Part shown: positions 45,184-51,570 of the stretch, piece after piece | Layout: the number at the start of each line of letters is the position of its first letter | How positions within the stretch are numbered: the stretch's first letter is position 1 | Origin: JACVRW01 sp963764665 | GTDB lineage: Bacteria; Actinomycetota; Thermoleophilia; Solirubrobacterales; Thermoleophilaceae | Assembly: GCA_963764665.1 (NCBI GenBank) | Contig: CAVXTL010000027.1 | Coordinates: 1 to 64,000 of the forward strand | DNA: 64,000 bases | Reading direction: 5' to 3' | Notes under the pieces: generated by a model | Told to the model about the DNA's origin: nothing | Databases searched by the model: none | The model's input: only the letters and a program-made list of their open reading frames with translations | Position numbers and translations under genes: made by a program

Positions 45184-46637
45184 GGCGCCACCGCGGGCCG
45201 GACCTCCCGGAACTCCCCGGGACGGATCGCCCTGGTGGCGCGCACGTACTCGACCATGAAGCCCGGCCAGTTGTTCACCACACGCCCCGTGTCCTGGTCG
45301 CGGTACCAGTTGCGGCAGCTTGCCCAGACCGAGTCGCGCAGGCGCTCCTGCACCCGCTCGCTCGACGCGCTCTGCACCTCGGGCCGCACGTCGAGCGCGG
45401 CGCCGGACCGGCGCGCGGTGAGCAAGGCGTCGATCGCGTAGCGCACCTGGGCCTCGATCATCACGATGATCGACCCCACGCCCAGGTTGGTGTTGGGCCC
45501 GTAGAGCATGAACATGTTCGGGAACCCGGACACGGCGATCCCGAGGTGCGCATCCGCTCCGCGCGACCACGCCTCCTGGAGCTCGCGCCCACCCGTGCCG
45601 GTCACCTCCATCGGCACCACGAAGTCGTGGGAGCGGAAGCCTGTCCCGTAGACGATGCAGTCCACCTCGCGCTCGCGGCCGTCGGCCGTGAGCACCCCGG
45701 CGCCGGTGATGCGGCTGATCTCGTCGGTCACGAGCTCCACGTCGGGACGCTGCAGCGCCGGCAGGTAGTCCGAGCTGAACAGGATCCGCTTGCAGCCGAA
45801 CGGATAGTCGGGCCAGGCCTTCCTGCGCACCTCCGGGTCCTGCAGCTGCTTCCGCATGAAGGCGGTGCTCCAGGCACGCAGGAGCCACGCGAGCGGCCGC
45901 AAGCGGGTGAGGCCGAGCACGAACATCTCCATGAACGCCCACATCCCGAAGCGGCGCGCGGTCTGCAGCCCCGGCACGGTCGCGATCAGGCGCCGCATGG
46001 CCGCCGGGTACTCGCCGTTGTCGCGAGGCAGGATGTACGGCGCGCTCCGCTGGTACACGTCCACTCGCGCCGCCCGCTCGGCCACCGGCGGCACGAACTG
46101 GATCGCGCTGGCTCCCGTGCCGATCACCGCCACGCGCTTCCCCGCGAGGTCGTACTCGTGGTCCCACTCGGCCGAGTGGAACGAATGCCCGCGGAACTCG
46201 CCGGCGCCCGGGATCGACGGCCAGCGCGGCCGGCTGAGCTGCCCGCACGCAAGCACGAGAGCGTCGGCCTCGAAGCGCTCGCCCGCCCGGGTCCGCAGCG
46301 TCCAGCGGGCGTTCGTGTCGTCGAAGTCGGCCCGCTCCACGGCCGTGCCGGTGCGCACGCGGTCGATCACCCCGTGCTTGTGCGCCGTGTGCCGCAGGTA
46401 GTCGAGGATCTCGGCCTGCGGCGAGCACGGCTGGCTCCAGTCGGTGCGCTGCTCGTACGAGTACGAGTAGAGGTAGGAGGGCACGTCGCAGGCGGCGCCC
46501 GGATACGTGTTGTGGTGCCAGACGCCGCCGAGGTCGTCGGCCCGCTCGAAGATCGTGAAGTCCTCGATGCCCTCCCGCCTCAGGGCGATCGCCATCGCAA
46601 TCCCGCTGAACCCGGCGCCCACGATCGCCACCTTCAC
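45180..46637 (-). CDS. Baeyer-Villiger-type flavin monooxygenase
   Basis: 485 residues. The FAD-binding GAGFSG motif is at residues 7-12 and a second Rossmann motif GTGASA for NADPH at about 170. Between them lies the Baeyer-Villiger fingerprint FxGxxxHxxxW(P/D), seen as FRGHSFHSAEWD at residues 148-159. Such enzymes insert oxygen next to a carbonyl to give esters or lactones using NADPH and O2. The start is GTG, overlapping the GMC oxidoreductase stop (GTGA). Placed between an alcohol oxidoreductase and an esterase, it fits a three-step pathway. Confidence 0.92.
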   Translation of the reverse strand: MKVAIVGAGFSGIAMAIALRREGIEDFTIFERADDLGGVWHHNTYPGAACDVPSYLYSYSYEQRTDWSQPCSPQAEILDYLRHTAHKHGVIDRVRTGTAVERADFDDTNARWTLRTRAGERFEADALVLACGQLSRPRWPSIPGAGEFRGHSFHSAEWDHEYDLAGKRVAVIGTGASAIQFVPPVAERAARVDVYQRSAPYILPRDNGEYPAAMRRLIATVPGLQTARRFGMWAFMEMFVLGLTRLRPLAWLLRAWSTAFMRKQLQDPEVRRKAWPDYPFGCKRILFSSDYLPALQRPDVELVTDEISRITGAGVLTADGREREVDCIVYGTGFRSHDFVVPMEVTGTGGRELQEAWSRGADAHLGIAVSGFPNMFMLYGPNTNLGVGSIIVMIEAQVRYAIDALLTARRSGAALDVRPEVQSASSERVQERLRDSVWASCRNWYRDQDTGRVVNNWPGFMVEYVRATRAIRPGEFREVRPAVAP

Positions 46638-48247
46638 GACGGCACCGGCGCCGCGGGCGGGGTCACAGGGCTCAGCGGCGTCCTCCCGCGGATCAGGTCG
46701 GCGGCGCGCTCGGCGATCATGATCGTGGGCGCATTGGTGTTGCCCCCCGGGATCGAGGGCATCACCGACGCGTCGACCACGCGCAGGCCGTCGAGCCCGC
46801 GCACGCGCAGGTCGGGGTCCAGCACCGCGTCCTCGCCCACGCCCATCGCACACGTGCCCACCGGGTGGTAGAGCAGCTCGACGCGGCTGCGGACGCTGTC
46901 CTCGATGTCCTCGTTCGTGGTCAGCTCGCCCCCCGGCCTGAGCTCGCGCACGACGGTGTCCGCCAGCGGCGCGCTCCGCGCCATCTCGCGCGACAGCCGG
47001 ACGCCCGCCACGAGCGAGTCCAGATCCTCGCGCTCGGACAGGGTGTTGGTGAGGATGCGCGGCTTGTCGCGCGGGTCGCTCGAGCGCAGCCAGACCCGAC
47101 CGCGGCTGCGGGTGCTCACGAGCACCGGGCCGAACGTGGCCGCGTGACCGTCGAACTCGGTGGCGCCGTGGTCCTCGAAGAAGAGCGCGCCGATGTGGAA
47201 GGAGAGGTCGGCGGCCGGCAGGCCGGGGCGCGTGCGGACGAAGGCGGCCACCTCCGCGGCGGTGGAGGTGAGCGGGCCGCTCTTGCGCAGCATCCACTCG
47301 GCCAACGGCTTCGGCTTGTCCGCGCCATAGAGCGTGTGCTCGTCCTTGACCTCGAACAGCACGGTCACGAACGGGTGGTCCTGGAGGCGCTCGCCCACGC
47401 CCGGCAGCTCGTGGCGCACCTGCACCCCGACCTCCTCGAGGTGCCCGGGGGCGCCGATCCCGGACAGCAGCAGCAGCTGCGGAGAGCCGATCGCCCCCGC
47501 GGCGAGGATCACCTCGCGCTCGGCGCGCGCCACCGCCACCCGCCGGCCGCGGCGCGCGTAGCGCACACCGGCCACCCGGCTGCCGTCCCACTCGAGGCCG
47601 AGGGCATGCGCACCGGTGATCACCCGGAGGTTCGGGCGCCCGAGCGCGGGCCGGAGGTAGGCGTCCGCAGTGCTCCAGCGCCGGCCGCCGCGCTGGGTGA
47701 CCTGGAACATCGATGCGCCGTCCTGCTCGGGCCCGTTGCAGTCGTCGATCCGCGGGATGCCCACCGCCTCCGCCGCTTCCAGGAACCTCCTGTCGAGCGG
47801 ACGCGGCGAGCGCTGCTCGGCCACGTTGAGCGGGCCTCCCACCGCGTGGAACTCGGACGGGCCGCGCTCGTTGTGCTCCGCCTTGAGGAAGTACGGCAGC
47901 ACGTCGGCCCAGCCCCAGCCGCGCGCGCCGGCGGCCTCCCAGAGGTCGTAGTCGAGCGGGCGGCCGCGCACGTAGAGCATCGCGTTCATGGAGCTCGACC
48001 CGCCCAGCGTCTTCCCGCGCGGGATGTAGAGGGAGCGCCCGTGGCAGTGCGCCTCGGGCTCGGTCCGGTAGTCCCAGTCGAGCTTCGTGTGGAACTGGTT
48101 GGGGAAAGCGGCGGGGATCTTGACGTTGAGGCTGCGGTCCTTCCCGCCCGCCTCCAGGAGCAGGACGCTCACGTCCGGGTCCTCGCTCAGGCGGTTGGCC
48201 AGCACGCAACCCGCCGAGCCGGCGCCGGCGATGACGTAGTCGGTCAT
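46634..48247 (-). CDS. GMC family alcohol oxidoreductase (choline dehydrogenase-like)
   Basis: 537 residues. The N-terminal FAD motif GAGSAGCVLANRLSEDPDVSVLLLEAGG, the GMC signature near PRGKTLGGSSSMNAMLYVRG, and the C-terminal active-site block YHPVGTCAMG with PSIPGGNTNAPTIMIAERAAD are all present. It oxidises an alcohol to a carbonyl. It is the first gene of the coupled run GMC > BVMO > hydrolase > GH94-like. Its ATG at 48247 lies only 75 bases from the divergent S4 gene, and the palindromic operator lies between them. Confidence 0.93.
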   Translation of the reverse strand: MTDYVIAGAGSAGCVLANRLSEDPDVSVLLLEAGGKDRSLNVKIPAAFPNQFHTKLDWDYRTEPEAHCHGRSLYIPRGKTLGGSSSMNAMLYVRGRPLDYDLWEAAGARGWGWADVLPYFLKAEHNERGPSEFHAVGGPLNVAEQRSPRPLDRRFLEAAEAVGIPRIDDCNGPEQDGASMFQVTQRGGRRWSTADAYLRPALGRPNLRVITGAHALGLEWDGSRVAGVRYARRGRRVAVARAEREVILAAGAIGSPQLLLLSGIGAPGHLEEVGVQVRHELPGVGERLQDHPFVTVLFEVKDEHTLYGADKPKPLAEWMLRKSGPLTSTAAEVAAFVRTRPGLPAADLSFHIGALFFEDHGATEFDGHAATFGPVLVSTRSRGRVWLRSSDPRDKPRILTNTLSEREDLDSLVAGVRLSREMARSAPLADTVVRELRPGGELTTNEDIEDSVRSRVELLYHPVGTCAMGVGEDAVLDPDLRVRGLDGLRVVDASVMPSIPGGNTNAPTIMIAERAADLIRGRTPLSPVTPPAAPVPS

Positions 48248-48281
48248 GAGGCGCGGCCATCCTATGTGCTGACTTGAGTTC

Positions 48282-48307
48282 GGGTACCCTAACTTAGGGT
48301 GCCCTAA
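48282..48307. promoter_or_regulatory. Overlapping palindromic operator between GMC operon and S4 paralogue
   Basis: Two palindromes overlap here. The first, 48282-48304, is GGG-t-ACCCTAA-c-TTAGGGT-g-CCC, with arms pairing except one position. The second, 48294-48307, is TTAGGG-TG-CCCTAA, perfect apart from the centre. The site lies two bases before the AGGAGG ribosome-binding site of the S4 gene (48309-48314) and 35 bases from the divergent GMC start. TTAGG/CCTAA half-sites recall DtxR/IdeR-family boxes; it is unlike the Zur-like site at 62393. Confidence 0.7.
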
Positions 48308-48321
48308 TAGGAGGTCGGGAG

Positions 48322-48951
48322 ATGGGAAGATACACCGGTCCGAGCGAGCGCCTGTCGCGCCGGGCGGGGGTGGATCTGGAGCTGAAGGGTCAGCGCCGCG
48401 CCGCGCGCAAGGGCGGCCTCGAACGGCGGCCCTACGCGCCGGGCGAGCACGGCCGGCGCACGCGGCGGCGCCCCTCCACCTACTCCCTGCAACTGCAGGC
48501 CAAGCAGGCGGCCAAGCGCTTCTACGGGGTTCGCGAGCGCCAGTTCCTCCGCTATGTCAGGGAGGCACAGCGCACCGTCGACGCGCTCACCGGCGACCGG
48601 CTGCTCCAGCTGCTCGAGCTGCGCCTGGACAACGTGATCATGCGACTCGGCTTCGCCGCCACCCGCGCGCAGGCGCGCCAGTTCGTGGTGCACGGCCACG
48701 TGGAGGTGAATGGGCGTCGCTGCGACATCCCCTCCTGCCGCCTGCGGACAGACGACGTGGTGGCCATCAGCGCCGGGAGCACCGTCCGGGAAGCGGCGCG
48801 GCTGGCGTCCGAGCTGACCGATCGCGTGCCGGGCTGGCTGCCCGTGGACCAGGAGGCGCTCGTGGGCCGGGTGGTGCGCCCACCGCACCGCGACGAGATC
48901 CAGGCTCCGGTGGACGAGCAGCTGATCGTCGAGTTCTACAGCCGCGTCTGA
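48322..48951 (+). CDS. rpsD: Small ribosomal subunit protein uS4, cysteine-free paralogue
   Basis: 209 residues, full length. MGRYTGPSERLSRRAGVDLELKG and RRPYAPGEHG match the S4 N-terminal domain. The S4 RNA-binding domain is LELRLDNVIMRLGFAATRAQARQFVVHGHVEVNG, and the end VDEQLIVEFYSR is typical. Primary S4 proteins commonly carry four zinc-binding cysteines in the N-domain (CRLCR...C...C). Here the four positions read Glu, Ser, Arg and Gly. It stands alone, not in the rpsM-rpsK-rpsD-rpoA cluster. Zinc-free ribosomal paralogues in actinobacteria are usually induced by metal limitation, and a strong palindrome covers its promoter region. AGGAGG lies seven bases before the ATG. Confidence 0.9.
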   Translation: MGRYTGPSERLSRRAGVDLELKGQRRAARKGGLERRPYAPGEHGRRTRRRPSTYSLQLQAKQAAKRFYGVRERQFLRYVREAQRTVDALTGDRLLQLLELRLDNVIMRLGFAATRAQARQFVVHGHVEVNGRRCDIPSCRLRTDDVVAISAGSTVREAARLASELTDRVPGWLPVDQEALVGRVVRPPHRDEIQAPVDEQLIVEFYSRV

Positions 48952-48960
48952 GGAGACCGA

Positions 48961-49608
48961 ATGCTCGAGCCGCTGCCGTTCGCACTGCACGCCACCAGCG
49001 CCGGCCCTACGCACGCGGAGCTGGCGCTCTCGCTGGCCTGCGCCTTCGGGCCGGTCGATGCGGTGGCCGTGGACCTGGCCGCGGAGGGACTCGCCGCGGC
49101 ACTGCCCGAGCCGGCCCGCCGCGAGCCGCTCGAGGAGCTGGCCGCCCTCTCGGCGCTCGTGCGCCGCGGGCCATGGCCCTGCTCGGCGCACACGCCCGGG
49201 CCGCTCGGGCTGCTCCTGCCCAGCGCGCTGACGGGCGAGCCCGCGCACCCGCTCCTGCTCTGCGTCCTGATGGCCGAGGTGGCCGGGCGCAGGGGCATTC
49301 CCCTGGGGGTGGTCAGCAACGGGCGCGACCACGTGAACGCCCACACCCAGCTGGGCGAGCCGCTCGTGCTGCGGCCCGAGTGCGGCACGATCGTCGACGC
49401 ACGCGAGCTCCCCGCCCCGCTCACCTGGCGCTGCTCGCACGAGACCTGCGGGCTGCTGATTGACGAGCTCGAGCCGCTCTGGCTGCGAGACGGACGCCTC
49501 GGCCACGCCCTGACCACCGCCGAGCTGCGGCTCTGCCTGCCGTTCGAGGAGCGCGCGCGCGAGCACGCGCGCCGGCGCCTCGAGCAGGTGCGCGCCCGGC
49601 TGAACTAG
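48961..49608 (+). CDS. SirB1/transglutaminase-like family protein (tentative)
   Basis: 215 residues, nine bases after the S4 paralogue and so probably co-transcribed. The middle (LLLCVLMAEVAGRRGIPLGVVSNGRDHVNAHTQLGEPLVLRPECG) resembles the SirB1 or transglutaminase-like core, in which a cofactor-free fold presents a substrate loop. The segment WRCSHETCGLLIDELEPLW contains two cysteines and a histidine that could bind metal. Function is unknown. Association with a probable metal-stress ribosomal protein makes a role in that response possible but unproven. Its TAG stop shares the bases CTAG with the convergent gene's stop. Confidence 0.55.
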   Translation: MLEPLPFALHATSAGPTHAELALSLACAFGPVDAVAVDLAAEGLAAALPEPARREPLEELAALSALVRRGPWPCSAHTPGPLGLLLPSALTGEPAHPLLLCVLMAEVAGRRGIPLGVVSNGRDHVNAHTQLGEPLVLRPECGTIVDARELPAPLTWRCSHETCGLLIDELEPLWLRDGRLGHALTTAELRLCLPFEERAREHARRRLEQVRARLN

Positions 49609-50159
49609 CGCCGCGCGGCCATGATCGTGGCCGCGAGCGCCATCCGATGGTCCTTGGTCCAGGGCGGTCCGAGCGCTGCCCGCGGGCCGCGCAGCACCTC
49701 GGCCGCCCGCTCGCCGAGCACGTCGGCTGCCTGGCCCTCCACATCCTTGGCGTCGAAGAGGTGGACGGCCCAGCCGCGCGCGCGTGCGAGCTCGGCCAGC
49801 ACCTGGCGGTACATGACGGAGTCGGCGCGGCTCTCGTAGGGCACACGGCGTTGGAGGGCGATGTCCGTGGGGAAGTCCGGCGGCCAGTCACGCAGCGACA
49901 TCGACACGATCGGTTCGGGCACCACGGCCGAGAGCCGGTCCAGCGAGGCTGACGCCGCCCGAGCCGCCGACGCCCGCACCTTCCCGACCACTTCCAGGGT
50001 GGCAGCGTCGTCCAGCCGCTTGCCCTCGTGGCGGTGGATCGGCGCGCTCGGCAGGCCCGGCTCGATCAGCTCGATCCGACGGCGGTCCACGACCTGGTGG
50101 TCGGCCGCTGCCGTGACCGCCACCGCCCAGCCGAGGTGATGCGCTATCCCCAGCCGCAT
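49605..50159 (-). CDS. Conserved actinobacterial protein of unknown function
   Basis: 184 residues. It begins MRLGIAHHLGWAVAVTAAADHQVVDRRRIELIEPG and contains the strongly conserved-looking stretches WPPDFPTDIALQRRVPYESRADSVMYRQVLAELARARGW and VHLFDAKDVEGQAADVLG. I have met closely similar hypothetical proteins in streptomycetes. The alternation of strands and helices with early acidic/His residues might suggest a RNase H-like fold, but that is a guess. It is convergent with the previous gene, sharing a CTAG stop overlap, and runs parallel to the SnoaL-like gene. Confidence 0.65.
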   Translation of the reverse strand: MRLGIAHHLGWAVAVTAAADHQVVDRRRIELIEPGLPSAPIHRHEGKRLDDAATLEVVGKVRASAARAASASLDRLSAVVPEPIVSMSLRDWPPDFPTDIALQRRVPYESRADSVMYRQVLAELARARGWAVHLFDAKDVEGQAADVLGERAAEVLRGPRAALGPPWTKDHRMALAATIMAARR

Positions 50160-50175
50160 GCAGCCGGCCTCGGCA

Positions 50176-50574
50176 CTAGCCGCGGGCCGAGGCCGCCTCG
50201 ATCGCCTCGTCCCGTGTGGCGCAGATGTAGTTCCAGTCGATCTTGCCGTCGCGCACGGCGAACACGTGCACCATCTCCGTGGGGATCATCTCGTCGGTGA
50301 TGCCGGTATGCCTCAGGCGGCCGTGAAGCCGGACCGGGACGACCACGTGCCCGCTCTCCTCGATGAACTCGAGCGGCTCGGTGTGAGGGGAGTCCACGAT
50401 CTCGAAGTACGCCGCGAAGGAGCGCCTGATCTCGTCACGGCCATGGTGGATCTCTCCGACCACCGCGGCCTCCTGCTCGGCGTCCGGCGCGAACCACTCG
50501 GCCACCTCGTCCACGTCGCCCCTGTTGAAGGCGTCATAGACCCTGCGAACCACATCCACGTGCTCATCCCACAT
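50176..50574 (-). CDS. SnoaL/NTF2-like protein
   Basis: 132 residues from ATG at 50574 (MWDEHVDVVRRVYDAFNRGDVDEVAEWFAPDAE); an in-frame ATG seven codons upstream is less likely. The cone-shaped NTF2-like fold is indicated by that helix pattern, then HHGRDEIRRSFAAYFEIVDS, VVVPVRLHGRLRHTG and HVFAVRDGKIDWNYICATRDEAIEAA. Members are isomerases, cyclases or ligand binders. The ligand cannot be told. It lies 13 bases from the stop of the EamA gene upstream. Confidence 0.8.
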   Translation of the reverse strand: MWDEHVDVVRRVYDAFNRGDVDEVAEWFAPDAEQEAAVVGEIHHGRDEIRRSFAAYFEIVDSPHTEPLEFIEESGHVVVPVRLHGRLRHTGITDEMIPTEMVHVFAVRDGKIDWNYICATRDEAIEAASARG

Positions 50575-50587
50575 GCGGCGCCCAGTA

Positions 50588-51514
50588 TCACGCACGCTCG
50601 GGCGCCGGGCGGGCGCCGCGCGAACGTGTGAGCACCGCCGCCAGCCCCGGCGGCAGGCGCCCGTCGGTGGAGAGCCACGACCCGGCGATGATCAGGAGCA
50701 GCCCGGCCACCGCCCCCGCCCCCGGCCGCTCCCCGAGCACCGCCACGCCGAGCCCGACCGCCACCACCGGCGCGACATAGGTGATGACCGTCGCGCGCCC
50801 CGGTCCCACCTCCGCCACGAGCGACCCGTAGAACACGAACGCCGCGGCGGTGCAGAACACTCCGAGCACGACCAGGGCGGCGATGGCGTCCGCCGGCGGC
50901 GTGGACGCGGGAGGCGCGATCAGCGCCGCCGGAGTGAGCACCAGCGCCGCCACCCCCGTGGCCGCGCCCATCATCGCGATCGGCTCGAGGTCGACCAGCT
51001 TCCGCTTCTGGACCATCGGCCCGGCCGCGTAGCCGAGCGCGGCCACCAGGATCGCGCCCGCCCCGAGCAGCTCGTCCGTGCGGCCGGCCACGTCGAGGCC
51101 CACGAGGGCGATGACGCCCGTGAAGCCCACGAGCAGGCCCAGGAGCCGGCGGCCGGTGGCGCGCTCGCCTGCATCGAAGCGGATGGCCAGCAGGGCCACG
51201 AGCAGCGGCACGGCCGCTATCAGGATCGCCGCGAGCGACGACGAAACGCTCTGCTCGCCGGCCGCGATCAGCGGGAAGGGAATGCAGATCTCGACCACGG
51301 CGTAGACCCCGATCCAGCGCCACCGGCCCCGCAGGCTGCCGAGCATGCCGCGCCGCCACGCGAGCGCGAGCAGGATCGTGGCCGCCATCAACACCCGCAC
51401 CCAGGCCAGGAACGCGGGCGGCACGCCGTCGTCCACGGCGATCTTGATGAACAGGTACGGGATCCCCCAGAGAAAGGAGACCGACGCGAAGGCGACCCAG
51501 GCGCGCGCACTCAC
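50588..51514 (-). CDS. EamA/DMT superfamily transporter
   Basis: 308 residues with ten predicted membrane helices in two EamA repeats. The first starts AWVAFASVSFLWGIPYLFIKIAVDDGVPPAFLAWVRVLMAA. The second starts ELLGAGAILVAALGYAAGPMV and ends VGLGVAVLGERPGAGAVAGLLLIIAGSWL, the family's conserved end motif. It exports or exchanges a small metabolite. The start is GTG at 51514. It is divergent from the MFS/oxidoreductase gene. The C-terminal tail is basic. Confidence 0.88.
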   Translation of the reverse strand: MSARAWVAFASVSFLWGIPYLFIKIAVDDGVPPAFLAWVRVLMAATILLALAWRRGMLGSLRGRWRWIGVYAVVEICIPFPLIAAGEQSVSSSLAAILIAAVPLLVALLAIRFDAGERATGRRLLGLLVGFTGVIALVGLDVAGRTDELLGAGAILVAALGYAAGPMVQKRKLVDLEPIAMMGAATGVAALVLTPAALIAPPASTPPADAIAALVVLGVFCTAAAFVFYGSLVAEVGPGRATVITYVAPVVAVGLGVAVLGERPGAGAVAGLLLIIAGSWLSTDGRLPPGLAAVLTRSRGARPAPERA

Positions 51515-51570
51515 GCGCCTCAGGATCGCAGGCCCGAGGGCGCGTTTCGGCCGCTGCTAGCTTCGAGCGC

